Positions 33,047 through 44,803 are shown, counted from the first letter of the stretch. The stretch is DNA of 64,000 bases from Bradyrhizobium sp. dw_411 (GCF_018449695.1 NZ_JAAVUY010000022.1:56279-120278); one strand, 5' to 3'. Numbers and translations are program-made. Notes: generated by a model not told the origin, from the sequence alone.

Positions 33047-33433
33047 TTAAGCGCTCGCCTCGGCCTCGACCTGACGAACAACGATCGTCAGCTGCGAGAA
33101 TGGTTTAAAAACACGGCCCGAACGGCCACGGCCGCGCGGTGCGAAACGCTTCATCACGATGCCGTTGCCGACATGAGCCTCGGAGACGATCAGGTCGTCG
33201 ACATCGAGGTCGTGGTTGTTTTCGGCATTGGCAATTGCCGACTCCAGACACTTCTTGACGTCCACAGCGATCCGCTTGCGCGAAAACTGCAGATCGGCGA
33301 GCGCAGCCGAAGCCTTCCGGCCGCGGATCAATTGCGCGACCAGGTTAAGCTTCTGCGGGCTCACCCGCAGCATCCGGGCGATCGCCTTGGCCTCGTTATC
33401 CGGGAGGCTCCGTTCGCGCTTAGGTTTGCTCAT
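33047..33433 (-). CDS. rplV: 50S ribosomal protein L22
   Basis: 128 aa. LRVSPQKLNLVAQLIRGRKA at the N-terminus; beta-hairpin tip near RFAPRGRGRSGRVFKPFSQL, which lines the exit tunnel; the macrolide-relevant loop appears intact. 10 bases after rpsS. Confidence 0.98.
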   Translation of the reverse strand: MSKPKRERSLPDNEAKAIARMLRVSPQKLNLVAQLIRGRKASAALADLQFSRKRIAVDVKKCLESAIANAENNHDLDVDDLIVSEAHVGNGIVMKRFAPRGRGRSGRVFKPFSQLTIVVRQVEAEASA

Positions 33434-33443
33434 CGCTTAGTCC

Positions 33444-33722
33444 TCAAGCCTTCTTGGCTTTCTTGTCGCCAGAATGGCCATGGAAGGTACGGGTCGGCGA
33501 GAACTCGCCGAACTTGTGGCCCACCATTTCCTCGTTGACCGATACCGGCACATGCTTCTGGCCGTTGTAGACACCGAACACCAAACCGACGAACTGCGGC
33601 AGGATGGTCGAGCGGCGGCTCCAGATCTTGATCACGTCATGACGGCCGGACGCACGGGCCACATCTGCCTTCTTGAGCAGAGAGCCTTCAACGAACGGGC
33701 CTTTCCAGACTGAACGAACCAT
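33444..33722 (-). CDS. rpsS: 30S ribosomal protein S19
   Basis: 92 aa. MVRSVWKGPFVEGSLLKKAD, IWSRRSTILPQFVGLVFGVY, and HKFGEFSPTRTFHGHSGDKK. It contacts S13 on the 30S head. An apparent 55-residue upstream extension is rplB in another frame and is excluded. Confidence 0.98.
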   Translation of the reverse strand: MVRSVWKGPFVEGSLLKKADVARASGRHDVIKIWSRRSTILPQFVGLVFGVYNGQKHVPVSVNEEMVGHKFGEFSPTRTFHGHSGDKKAKKA

Positions 33723-33735
33723 GTCCGGCGTTTCC

Positions 33736-34569
33736 TTACTTCTTCCGCTTGTGGCGGCTGATGAGAATGAATCTGTTGGTCGACTTGTTCGAACGCGTCT
33801 TCTTGCCCTTGGTCGGCTTGCCCCACGGGGTAACCGGGTGACGGCCGCCCGAGGTGCGGCCTTCGCCGCCGCCGTGCGGATGGTCAACCGGGTTCATGGA
33901 GACGCCGCGGTTATGCGGCTTGCGTCCGAGCCAGCGGTTACGACCGGCCTTGCCGATCGAAATGTTCATGTGATCCGGGTTCGACACCGCACCGATGGTG
34001 CCGGTGCAGCGGCCGTGAACCAGGCGCTGTTCGCCCGAGTTCAGGCGAACGATCACGTAGTCATGGTCGCGACCGACGAGCTGCGCATAGGTTCCGGCGG
34101 AACGCGCGAGCTGGCCACCCTTGCCGATCTTCAATTCCACATTGTGGATGATGGTACCGATCGGCATGTTGCCGAGCGGCATCACATTGCCCGGCTTCAC
34201 GTCGACATAGTTGCCGGCGATCACGGTGTCGCCGACCGCCAGACGCTGCGGCGCCAGGATGTAGGACTGGGTGCCGTCGGTGTATTTCAGCAGCGCGATA
34301 AAGGCAGTACGGTTCGGATCGTATTCCAGACGCTCGACGGTCGCGGGCATATCGACCTTGGTGCGCTTGAAGTCGACGATGCGATAGGACTGCTTGTGGC
34401 CGCCGCCGCGAAAGCGCACGACCATGCGGCCGGTGTTGTTGCGGCCACCGCTGGAGTGCTTGCCTTCGGTCAAAGCCTTGACCGGCTTGCCCTTGTAGAG
34501 CGCCGAACGATCGACCATCACCAGCTGGCGCTGGCCCGGTGTCGTGGGGTTGAATTTTTTCAATGCCAT
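33736..34569 (-). CDS. rplB: 50S ribosomal protein L2
   Basis: 277 aa. MALKKFNPTTPGQRQLVMVD, SB3-like and OB folds, and the peptidyl-transferase-proximal MNPVDHPHGGGEGRTSGGRH, including the conserved His of HPHGGGEG. C-terminus is the basic KTRSNKSTNRFILISRHKRK. 12 bases after rplW. Confidence 0.99.
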   Translation of the reverse strand: MALKKFNPTTPGQRQLVMVDRSALYKGKPVKALTEGKHSSGGRNNTGRMVVRFRGGGHKQSYRIVDFKRTKVDMPATVERLEYDPNRTAFIALLKYTDGTQSYILAPQRLAVGDTVIAGNYVDVKPGNVMPLGNMPIGTIIHNVELKIGKGGQLARSAGTYAQLVGRDHDYVIVRLNSGEQRLVHGRCTGTIGAVSNPDHMNISIGKAGRNRWLGRKPHNRGVSMNPVDHPHGGGEGRTSGGRHPVTPWGKPTKGKKTRSNKSTNRFILISRHKRKK

Positions 34570-34581
34570 CGTCGTATCGCC

Positions 34582-34881
34582 CTATAGCCCGGTGGTGACG
34601 TCGATGCGGTGGCCCTCTTCGAGGGTCACGACAGCGCGCTTCACATCCGACTGCGAACCGAACTGGCCGCGGAAGACCTTGGTCTTGCCCTTGCGCACCA
34701 GCGTGTTCACGCTCTTCACCTTGACGTCGAACAGCTTCTCGACGGCTTCCTTGATTTGCGGCTTGGTCGCCTTGCTGGCGACCTTGAACACAACCTTGTT
34801 GTGCTCGGACGCCATGGTCGCCTTTTCGGTCACGACCGGAGCGACGATGACGTCGTAATGGCGCGGATCGATATTCTTCAT
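34582..34881 (-). CDS. rplW: 50S ribosomal protein L23
   Basis: 99 aa. Begins MKNIDPRHYDVIVAPVVTEK; AVEKLFDVKVKSVNTLVRKG forms the ribosome-surface part that trigger factor and SRP bind at the exit. Its start overlaps the rplD stop by four bases (ATGA type). Confidence 0.98.
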   Translation of the reverse strand: MKNIDPRHYDVIVAPVVTEKATMASEHNKVVFKVASKATKPQIKEAVEKLFDVKVKSVNTLVRKGKTKVFRGQFGSQSDVKRAVVTLEEGHRIDVTTGL

Positions 34882-35498
34882 TTGAAGCGCGCCTCCAACG
34901 CATCGAGCGCCGCCTTGGTCAGAACCAGCTTCTGACGACGCAGAATGTCATAGACGTTGATGCCCTGGATCGGCAGCACGTCGATGTTCGGGATGTTGCG
35001 GGCCGCGGTTGCGAAACCGGTGTTAACTTCGGCGCCGTCGATGATCAGCGCATTGGTCAGGCCGAGACCCGAGAAATGTCCGACCAGAGCCTTGGTCTTG
35101 GCCGCCTCGAGCGTCGCCGTTTCGATCACGATCAGGCTGCCGTCCTTGACCTTGGCCGACAGCGCATGGCGCAGCGCCAGCGCGCGAACCTTCTTCGGCA
35201 GCGCGAATGCATGCGAACGCACGACGGGACCGAATGCACGGCCACCACCGCGGAACTGCGGCACGCGGGCCGAACCGTGACGGGCGCCACCGGTGCCCTT
35301 CTGCTTGTACATCTTCTTGCCAGTGCGCCAGACATCCGCACGGCCCTGGGTCTTGTGAGTGCCGGCCTGACGCTTGGCGAGCTGCCAGTTGACGCAGCGC
35401 TGGATGATATCCTTGCGCGGCTCGAGACCGAAAATCTCGTCCGAGAGCTGAACCGAACCAGCGGCCTTGCCTTCAAGCGTTGTGACTTTCAATTCCAT
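34878..35498 (-). CDS. rplD: 50S ribosomal protein L4
   Basis: 206 aa. Extended loop VWRTGKKMYKQKGTGGARHG reaches the tunnel; LIIDGAEVNTGFATAARNIP is in the globular domain. In E. coli L4 represses the S10 operon; unknown here. One base after the rplC stop and 4-base overlap with rplW. Confidence 0.98.
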   Translation of the reverse strand: MELKVTTLEGKAAGSVQLSDEIFGLEPRKDIIQRCVNWQLAKRQAGTHKTQGRADVWRTGKKMYKQKGTGGARHGSARVPQFRGGGRAFGPVVRSHAFALPKKVRALALRHALSAKVKDGSLIVIETATLEAAKTKALVGHFSGLGLTNALIIDGAEVNTGFATAARNIPNIDVLPIQGINVYDILRRQKLVLTKAALDALEARFK

Positions 35499-35499
35499 C

Positions 35500-36225
35500 T
35501 CACACGCCCTCCTGCTCGGCCGGCGCAGCTGCAGCCTGCTCGCCGCCTTCGACCAAGCGGAACTTGCCCGGCTTCGGCGCGTCTTTCGGCAACACCTTCT
35601 TCACGGCGTCGCGCACCGCGATCCATCCGCCCTTGGAGCCGGGAACGGCGCCTTCGACGAGGATCAGGCCGCGCTCAACATCGGTCTGCACAACGCGCAG
35701 ATTGAGCGTGGTGATGCGATCGACACCCATGTGACCGGGCATCTTCTTGTTCTTGAAGGTCTTGCCGGGATCCTGACGTCCGCCGGTCGAACCGATCGAA
35801 CGATGCGATACCGACACACCGTGGGTGGCGCGAAGGCCGCCGAAGTTCCAGCGCTTCATGCCGCCGGCAAAGCCCTTGCCGACCGAAGTACCGGTCACGT
35901 CGACGAACTGGCCGACCACGAAATGATCAGCCTGGATCTCAGCGCCGACCGGGATCAGCGCGTCTTGCGACACTCGGAATTCGGTGACTTTGCGCTTGGG
36001 CTCGACCTTGGCGACCGCGAACTGGCCGCGTTCAGCCTTCGGCAGATAGACGGTCTTGCGCGAGCCTGAACCGAGCTGCAGCGCGACATAACCGTTCTTC
36101 TCGGTCGTGCGGTGACCCAACACCTGGCAGTTGCCCAGCTTCAGCACGGTCACAGGGATATGTTCGCCGGTCTCCGTAAAGACCCGCGTCATCCCGACCT
36201 TTTGTGCGATCACTCCGGAGCGCAT
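35500..36225 (-). CDS. rplC: 50S ribosomal protein L3 with alphaproteobacterial tail
   Basis: 241 aa. MRSGVIAQKVGMTRVFTETG at the N-terminus and the tunnel-side loop RWNFGGLRATHGVSVSHRSI with the Gln methylated in some species in GSTGGRQDPGKTF. The tail after residue ~215 (KPGKFRLVEGGEQAAAAPAE) is longer than in E. coli (209 aa). 52 bases after rpsJ. Confidence 0.98.
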   Translation of the reverse strand: MRSGVIAQKVGMTRVFTETGEHIPVTVLKLGNCQVLGHRTTEKNGYVALQLGSGSRKTVYLPKAERGQFAVAKVEPKRKVTEFRVSQDALIPVGAEIQADHFVVGQFVDVTGTSVGKGFAGGMKRWNFGGLRATHGVSVSHRSIGSTGGRQDPGKTFKNKKMPGHMGVDRITTLNLRVVQTDVERGLILVEGAVPGSKGGWIAVRDAVKKVLPKDAPKPGKFRLVEGGEQAAAAPAEQEGV

Positions 36226-36277
36226 CGGCGTGCTTCCTGTTCTTTCTGTCCGCTAACTTCGGACGGGATCTGAAAAC

Positions 36278-36586
36278 TTAGAGCTTGATTTCGACGTCGA
36301 CGCCGGCAGCCAGGTCGAGCTTCATCAAAGCATCGACGGTCTGCGGTGTCGGATCGACAATGTCGAGAAGACGCTTGTGAGTGCGCATCTCGAATTGCTC
36401 GCGGCTCTTCTTGTCGACGTGGGGTGAACGGTTGACGGTGAACTTCTCGATGCGGGTGGGCAGCGGGATAGGTCCGCGAACCTGTGCACCGGTACGTTTC
36501 GCCGTGCTGACGATCTCGCGGGTCGAGGCATCGAGGATCCGATGGTCGAACGCCTTGAGACGTATGCGGATATTCTGGCCGTTCAT
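36278..36586 (-). CDS. rpsJ: 30S ribosomal protein S10 (NusE)
   Basis: 102 aa. IRIRLKAFDHRILDASTREI, GAQVRGPIPLPTRIEKFTVN and FEMRTHKRLLDIVDPTPQTV. Besides its 30S role it pairs with NusB and NusG in transcription-translation coupling; nusG is at 59968. First gene of the S10 section, 91 bases after tuf. Confidence 0.98.
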   Translation of the reverse strand: MNGQNIRIRLKAFDHRILDASTREIVSTAKRTGAQVRGPIPLPTRIEKFTVNRSPHVDKKSREQFEMRTHKRLLDIVDPTPQTVDALMKLDLAAGVDVEIKL

Positions 36587-36604
36587 TGCCGTTGTCTTTC
36601 TTTA

Positions 36605-36675
36605 AGAGCGAGTAGTGAGTAGCGAATAGCGAGTAGCAAATTTCTCATTCGCTACTCGCCACTTCCTATTCGCGT
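36605..36675. repeat. Inverted/direct repeat tract between tuf and rpsJ, family I
   Basis: Tandem GCGAGTAG/GCGAATAG octamers (GAGTAGTGAGTAGCGAATAG and onward), then an answering CATTCGCTACTCGC. A decayed relative (GAAGCGAATAGCAAGCGGCG) lies at about 23888-23938 between rpsM and rpsK. It is transcribed within the superoperon. Confidence 0.7.
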
Positions 36676-36677
36676 CC

Positions 36678-37868
<1,191 letters not shown>

Positions 37869-37907
37869 GACTCTCTCCGTTCAGTCGTTAACTGTCGCTA
37901 ACGACAA

Positions 37908-39980
<2,073 letters not shown>

Positions 39981-40011
39981 GGGTTGTTCCTCAGAATCCG
40001 TTGTTTCGCCG

Positions 40012-40482
40012 TTACCAGCGATAGTGCGAGAAGGCGCGGTTGGCTTCCGCCATCCGGTGCACGTCTTCACGCTTCTTGACGGCATTCCCCCTGCCATTCG
40101 ACGCGTCGAGCAGTTCGGCCGAAAGCCGCTCCGTCATCGTCTTCTCATTGCGCTCGCGCGCTGCCGTGATAATCCACCGAATGCCGAGCGCCTGGCGGCG
40201 AACCGAGCGAACTTCGACCGGCACTTGGTAGGTGGCGCCGCCGACGCGGCGCGAACGCACTTCGATGGTCGGCATCACGTTTTCCAGGGCCTGCTCGAAA
40301 ATCGGCAGCGGGCCCTGCTTGGTCTTGGTCTCGATCAGTTCGAGCGCGCCATAAACGATGGTCTCGGCGGCAGACTTCTTGCCGTCATACATGACCGAGT
40401 TCATGAACTTCGTAATGATGATGTTCCCGAACTTCGGATCCGGGTTCACTTCACGCTTTTCAGCAGAATGGCGACGAGACAT
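40012..40482 (-). CDS. rpsG: 30S ribosomal protein S7
   Basis: 156 aa. MSRRHSAEKREVNPDPKFGN, LENVMPTIEVRSRRVGGATY and REDVHRMAEANRAFSHYRW. Organises the 30S head at the E site. In E. coli it represses the str operon. 14 bases after rpsL. Confidence 0.98.
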   Translation of the reverse strand: MSRRHSAEKREVNPDPKFGNIIITKFMNSVMYDGKKSAAETIVYGALELIETKTKQGPLPIFEQALENVMPTIEVRSRRVGGATYQVPVEVRSVRRQALGIRWIITAARERNEKTMTERLSAELLDASNGRGNAVKKREDVHRMAEANRAFSHYRW

Positions 40483-40496
40483 TGATCTGTTCCCGC

Positions 40497-40868
40497 TTAC
40501 TTCGGACGCTTCGCGCCGTACTTCGAACGGCGCTGCTTACGGTTCTTGACGCCCTGGGTATCGAGGACGCCGCGGAGGATGTGGTAGCGCACGCCGGGCA
40601 AATCCTTGACGCGGCCGCCGCGGATCATGACCACGGAGTGTTCCTGAAGGTTGTGGCCTTCACCGGGAATGTAACCGATGACTTCGAAGCCATTGGTCAG
40701 ACGCACCTTGGCGACCTTACGAAGCGCCGAGTTCGGCTTCTTCGGGGTTGTGGTGTAGACGCGCGTGCAAACACCGCGCTTCTGCGGCGACTGCTGCAGC
40801 GCCGGCACCTTCTTGCGCGACTTCTGAACGGCGCGTGGACTTGCGATCAGCTGGTTGATCGTCGGCAT
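40497..40868 (-). CDS. rpsL: 30S ribosomal protein S12
   Basis: 123 aa. MPTINQLIASPRAVQKSRKK; TTPKKPNSALRKVAKVRLTN contains Lys43-equivalent and GVRYHILRGVLDTQGVKNRK the Lys88 region. Neither shows a streptomycin-resistance substitution. First gene of the superoperon, with a ~400-base leader to the candidate promoter. Confidence 0.98.
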   Translation of the reverse strand: MPTINQLIASPRAVQKSRKKVPALQQSPQKRGVCTRVYTTTPKKPNSALRKVAKVRLTNGFEVIGYIPGEGHNLQEHSVVMIRGGRVKDLPGVRYHILRGVLDTQGVKNRKQRRSKYGAKRPK

Positions 40869-41270
40869 GTCAGCCTTCACCCTTTAGTTCACGCGAAACC
40901 GGGAAACGGCTTCGCAAATTCGTTCGGAGCTACGGGCCCCACCCGGCCGCCTCTTGCGGAAAACTCCGCGCAAAGCGAAATCGCGCCAACCGCTCATTGC
41001 TGAGCGGAAAGCGCTTCGACGCCACAGAGGACCGCAGTTACGACCGCTCAGCGTTCGCTGATTGATCTGCTACCGAGGTCATGCATCCGATCAATCTCGA
41101 GGGAAACCGCCCCCGAAAACCAAGACCGTCCTGGCATTGCCTAGCTATAATCGACAGCGTTTGAGCGTCATTCGTCGAGGTTGGTGCCCGTCCCGATTCC
41201 GATAAACAGAAGCGAAAGGGTGATCCGTTCCGACGTAAGCGAAGCTCACCGCCTGTCGTTGAGTGCGCGG

Positions 41271-41299
41271 GTTCTATCGGCGCAAGAACGCCAAGTCAA
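41271..41299 (-). promoter_or_regulatory. Candidate main promoter of the str-S10-spc-alpha superoperon
   Basis: On the minus strand TTGACT (41299-41294), a 17-base spacer and TAGAAC (41276-41271). This is a good housekeeping-sigma match and gives a leader of about 395 nt to rpsL. A weaker option, ATGACG-N16-TATAGC, lies near 41145-41172. Confidence 0.6.
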
Positions 41300-41492
41300 G
41301 ACGAAACGACAATGCGCGAAACAGCTCTGCCATCTGTAGAATCAGGGCTTCGCGCCTTATCGATCGGTCCGACAAACACAACCCTCAGCCATCCAGAAAT
41401 AAGCCTTGGCTGGTCAGAAAATAAGCCCTCGTCGATCGGAAATATGCCTCCGCAGGTCCAAAAACACCGCGAAAATCCGCTAAATCTTAATT

Positions 41493-41504
41493 TTACCCGG
41501 GTAA
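41493..41504. promoter_or_regulatory. TTACCCGGGTAA palindrome, candidate operator
   Basis: A perfect 12-base palindrome followed nine bases later by a further ATTACC half (41514-41519). GGTAAT-N8-ATTACC is a second overlapping inverted pair. It lies 108 bases upstream of the flavin oxidoreductase start, in the most AT-rich patch of the region. The symmetry suits a MarR-like dimer, but no regulator gene is adjacent. Confidence 0.45.
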
Positions 41505-41612
41505 TATAGGTCAATTACCACTCTTCCAACTCCCTTCAAGACTGGCAATGAAGCTAAAGGTTTATTTCCCTTTCCCGGCGCAAAGATGGGGCCTCGCGGA
41601 TGGGATCGCCCC

Positions 41613-42821
41613 ATGAAGTACACGGATATTGCCATTGTCGGGGGTGGCCTCGCCGGCTCGACAGCCGCCGCGATGCTTGGGCGCGCAGGTGTGCAGGCGA
41701 TTCTCATCGATCCCCACCCGGTCTATCCGCCGGACTTTCGCGTCGAAAAGCTCAGCGGTGACGGGCAAATCGAGCGTTTTCGCAAGACCGGCCTGGCCGA
41801 AGCCGTGCTGCGATCGGCTACGCACGACGGTGAAAACTGGATCGCGCGCGCCGGCTATCTGCTCGACAAGCGGCCGAGCCAGCAATACGGCATCCTCTAC
41901 GACAGACTGATCAACGCGATTCGCGCCGAGATTCCCGCCGGGGTCGAATCGATCTGGGCCAAGGTCACTTCGATTTCGACCCGCGATGACCGGCAAAAAC
42001 TGATTTTGTCGAATGGCGAGGAGATTTCCGCGCGTCTCGTGGTGCTGGCCAGCGGATTGAACGTCGGAGTGCGCCGCTGGCTCGGCATCGAGCGCCGAAT
42101 CGTCAGCGCGTGCCATTCGATCTCACTTGGATTCGATATCGCCCCGGTCGGCCGCACGGCGTTCGATTTTCCCGCCCTCACCTATTTCTCGGAATGCACC
42201 AGCGAACGGATTCCCTATCTGACGCTGTTTCCAATCGGCAATACGATGCGGGCCAATTTGTTTGTCTATCGCCAGCTCGACGATCCCTGGCTGCCGCAAT
42301 TCAAGCGCGCGCCGGCAGCGACGCTGAACGCGGCGATGCCGAGGCTGCGGCGCATCACCGGCGATTTCGAAGTCACCGGAGACATCAAGATACGGCCCGC
42401 CGATCTCTATGTCAGCTCGGGCCATCGCCAGTCCGGAGTGGTTCTGGTCGGCGACGCCTTTGAAACCACCTGCCCGGTCACCGGGACCGGCACCGACAAG
42501 GTTTTTACCGACGTCGAGCGGCTCTGCAACGTCCATATTCCGGCCTGGCTTGCGACCAGCGGCATGGCCGAGACCAAGATCGCGGCGTTTTACGACGATC
42601 CGATCAAGAGCGAATGCGACGCCTGGTCGATCGAGAAGGCCTACAATTTCCGCTCGGTGTCGATCGACGACGGCATCTACTGGCGCATCCAGCGCTGGGC
42701 GCGGTTCATGGCATGGTTCGGCGAAGGCAGGCTGCGGCGGCTCGGCCACCGCATCGGCGCGCAATTTGGAGCTCAATCCTCGTCGTCGTCATCCTCATCG
42801 TCGCTGTCGTCGTCGGCCTGA
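41613..42821 (+). CDS. FAD-dependent oxidoreductase, halogenase/geranylgeranyl-reductase-like
   Basis: 402 aa. N-terminal FAD site IAIVGGGLAGSTAAAMLGRA (8-27) and a second GD site VVLVGDAFETTCPVTGTGTD (276-295), as in the PHBH/halogenase/GGR superfamily. No tryptophan-halogenase WxWxIP motif is seen, so a reductase or monooxygenase is likelier. The ATG at 41613 is chosen for the MKYTDIAIVGGG N-terminus. The last ~14 codons are poly-Ser (SSSSSSSSSLSSSA) and overlap the opposite-strand Asp-rich end of the ABC transporter gene by 49 bases. It converges on that gene. Confidence 0.83.
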   Translation: MKYTDIAIVGGGLAGSTAAAMLGRAGVQAILIDPHPVYPPDFRVEKLSGDGQIERFRKTGLAEAVLRSATHDGENWIARAGYLLDKRPSQQYGILYDRLINAIRAEIPAGVESIWAKVTSISTRDDRQKLILSNGEEISARLVVLASGLNVGVRRWLGIERRIVSACHSISLGFDIAPVGRTAFDFPALTYFSECTSERIPYLTLFPIGNTMRANLFVYRQLDDPWLPQFKRAPAATLNAAMPRLRRITGDFEVTGDIKIRPADLYVSSGHRQSGVVLVGDAFETTCPVTGTGTDKVFTDVERLCNVHIPAWLATSGMAETKIAAFYDDPIKSECDAWSIEKAYNFRSVSIDDGIYWRIQRWARFMAWFGEGRLRRLGHRIGAQFGAQSSSSSSSSSLSSSA

Positions 42822-44803
42822 TCGTCCGCATCGTGCGGGATGTGGCTCTGATCGTCCCAGAGCCTTCGATACATGCCGTTCATGGCGAGTAGCTGGGCAT
42901 GCGAGCCGCGCTCGATCGCCTGACCGCCTGAGATCACGATGATCTCGTCCATCTCGACCACCGAAGTCAGCCGGTGGGTCGAGAAGATCATGGTGCGCCC
43001 CTTGGCCAGCTTCAGCAACGTCTCGTTGATCGCGGCTTCCGTGGTCTGATCGAGCGCCGAGGTCGCCTCATCGAGCAGCAGCACCGACGGATTGCGGACG
43101 ATGGCGCGCGCGATCGCGATGCGCTGGCGCTGGCCACCCGACAGCGTATCGCCGCGCTCGCCGACCGGCGTGTCGTATTTCTGCGGCAGGCTCATGATGT
43201 AGCGATGGATCTCGGCCTTGCGCGCGGCCTGCTCGACTTCCTGGTCAGTGGCGCCCTCCTTGCCGAGGCGGATGTTTTCCCGGATCGACATGTTGAACAG
43301 CATGTTTTCCTGGAACACCACGGCCATGCTGCTGCGCAGGGACTCCCGGGTCACCTTTCGGATATCGACGCCGTCGATGGTGACGCGTCCTTCATCCGGA
43401 ACGTAAAGGCGCAGGATCAGATTGAGCAGCGTACTCTTGCCCGAACCGCTGGGGCCGACGATCGCGATGGTCTTGCCGACATTGAGCTTGAGGCTGAGAT
43501 TGTCGAGCACCGGTGTCTGGCTGCCTTCGTACTGGAAGGTCACGCGATCGAAGGTGATGTCGTTGGTGATGCGCGGCAGATCCGGCGCGCCAGGACGATC
43601 GGCGCCGCGGGTCGGCTCGTCCAGCATCTCCTGGATATGGCGCACCGCGGCCGCCGACTGGATCGATACCGGGATGAAATGCATGATATGCGCGATGTTG
43701 TAGGAGACCTCCCAGAATGCGCTTTCGAACGTCACGAAGGTCCCGATGGTGATATGGCCTTTGGTGGCGAGGTAGGCGCCGAGCGCCAGCACCACGAGGT
43801 GCAGCAACAACACTGAAATAGTAACGGTGCGCTCGACCATGGTCGACAGGAAGGTCGCGGCGGCGATTTTGCGGCGCGCGTCGTCGTTGCGCAGCGTGAA
43901 CCAGCCCAATGTGCGGCGCTGCAGGCTGAAAGCCTTGACGACCGCCTGTGCCGCGATGTTCTCCTGCACCATCCCGAGCAGCGACGATTCATTGAGCTTC
44001 TGTTCGTAGTTCGCCTGCACCGCCTTCGGCGTCAGGATCCGCGGGCCGATCAGCGTGATCGGAAACACCAGCAGCGCCACGGCCGCGAGTTGCCAATTCA
44101 GGAACAGCATCAGGATGATGCCCGCGATCAATTCGAAGAACGGCAGCGCTGCGCTGTTGGAAAAACTCTTGATCGAACCTTCGAATGCCGACATGTCAAT
44201 GGAGAAGCGCGAAAGAATTTCGCCGCGCTTGGTGCGGGCGAAATAGGCCGCCGGTAAATTCTGGACATGTTCGAACAGGCGCGAGCGCAGGTCCGAAATC
44301 AGCGACGCAGAGAGCTTGGCGTCCCATCGCTCGTACATGACAGCGACGATCGAGGTGACAATTCCCGCGACCGCCAGCACCGACAGAATCTTGACCAGCG
44401 CCTCGAAATCCTCCTCGCCGAGCGCGTCGTCGATCAGGAATTTCAGGCTGAGCGGCATGATGACGTTGAACAGCGTCTCGACCAGGACGCCGAGGCCGAC
44501 GAGCGTAATGATCTTCTTGTAGTTTTTCAGAAACGGTTTGACGAACGCATAGATCGTGGCCAGCGCGCCAGCCGCTTCCTTGGCCGTAAAGACGACGAGT
44601 TCTTCGTCATCTTCATCATCCTCATCGAGTTCGTCTTCATCCTCGTCGTCGTCATCATCGTCATCGACGGATGACGCCGCCGCCGGCTTGCCGCCGGCGC
44701 GAACAGCCGCAGCCGCGGCAAGTTTGGCCTCAAGCTCGGACGCGTCAGGACCATCCGCGGAAGCGACGGTCGGATCATCCGGTGATGGAGGCTTGGACGC
44801 CAT
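42773..44803 (-). CDS. ABC exporter (fused permease/ATPase) with acidic N- and C-termini
   Basis: 676 aa. Type IV ABC exporter half-transporter: six-helix TMD at about 85-370, then NBD with Walker A GPSGSGKST, signature LSGGQRQR, Walker B VLLLDEATSALD and the switch His in FSTHRLTS. It acts as a homo- or heterodimer. Residues 47-69 are almost only Asp/Glu, and the last 19 residues are again Asp/Glu-rich; neither tail is usual in the family. Both are encoded by GAC/GAT/GAG triplet tracts. It lies 130 bases after the flavin/methyltransferase gene and probably shares its transcript. Cargo unknown (lipid or small molecule). Confidence 0.88.
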   Translation of the reverse strand: MASKPPSPDDPTVASADGPDASELEAKLAAAAAVRAGGKPAAASSVDDDDDDDEDEDELDEDDEDDEELVVFTAKEAAGALATIYAFVKPFLKNYKKIITLVGLGVLVETLFNVIMPLSLKFLIDDALGEEDFEALVKILSVLAVAGIVTSIVAVMYERWDAKLSASLISDLRSRLFEHVQNLPAAYFARTKRGEILSRFSIDMSAFEGSIKSFSNSAALPFFELIAGIILMLFLNWQLAAVALLVFPITLIGPRILTPKAVQANYEQKLNESSLLGMVQENIAAQAVVKAFSLQRRTLGWFTLRNDDARRKIAAATFLSTMVERTVTISVLLLHLVVLALGAYLATKGHITIGTFVTFESAFWEVSYNIAHIMHFIPVSIQSAAAVRHIQEMLDEPTRGADRPGAPDLPRITNDITFDRVTFQYEGSQTPVLDNLSLKLNVGKTIAIVGPSGSGKSTLLNLILRLYVPDEGRVTIDGVDIRKVTRESLRSSMAVVFQENMLFNMSIRENIRLGKEGATDQEVEQAARKAEIHRYIMSLPQKYDTPVGERGDTLSGGQRQRIAIARAIVRNPSVLLLDEATSALDQTTEAAINETLLKLAKGRTMIFSTHRLTSVVEMDEIIVISGGQAIERGSHAQLLAMNGMYRRLWDDQSHIPHDADDQADDDSDDEDDDDED
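44598..44671. repeat. Triplet (GAY/GAR on minus strand) microsatellite tract
   Basis: About 74 bases of nearly pure TCN/ATC triplets on the plus strand, coding the Asp/Glu run at residues 47-69 of the ABC transporter. A second tract at about 42776-42818 codes its acidic end. Length variation by slippage would change tail length in frame. Confidence 0.75.

Larger units (their letters stand above)
40869..41612. other. 744-base noncoding region upstream of rpsL
   Basis: No convincing gene. On the minus strand it should hold the long leader and promoter of the superoperon. On the plus strand it holds the upstream region of the flavin oxidoreductase at 41613, including a TTACCCGGGTAA palindrome. 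A short plus-strand ORF at 41312-41509 has no ribosome binding site or recognisable features. No tRNA is seen. Confidence 0.7.

Noticed and set aside
41312..41509. 65-residue open frame in the rpsL upstream region
   Set aside because: No ribosome binding site or known motif, and it overlaps the operator-like palindrome and an AT-rich patch.
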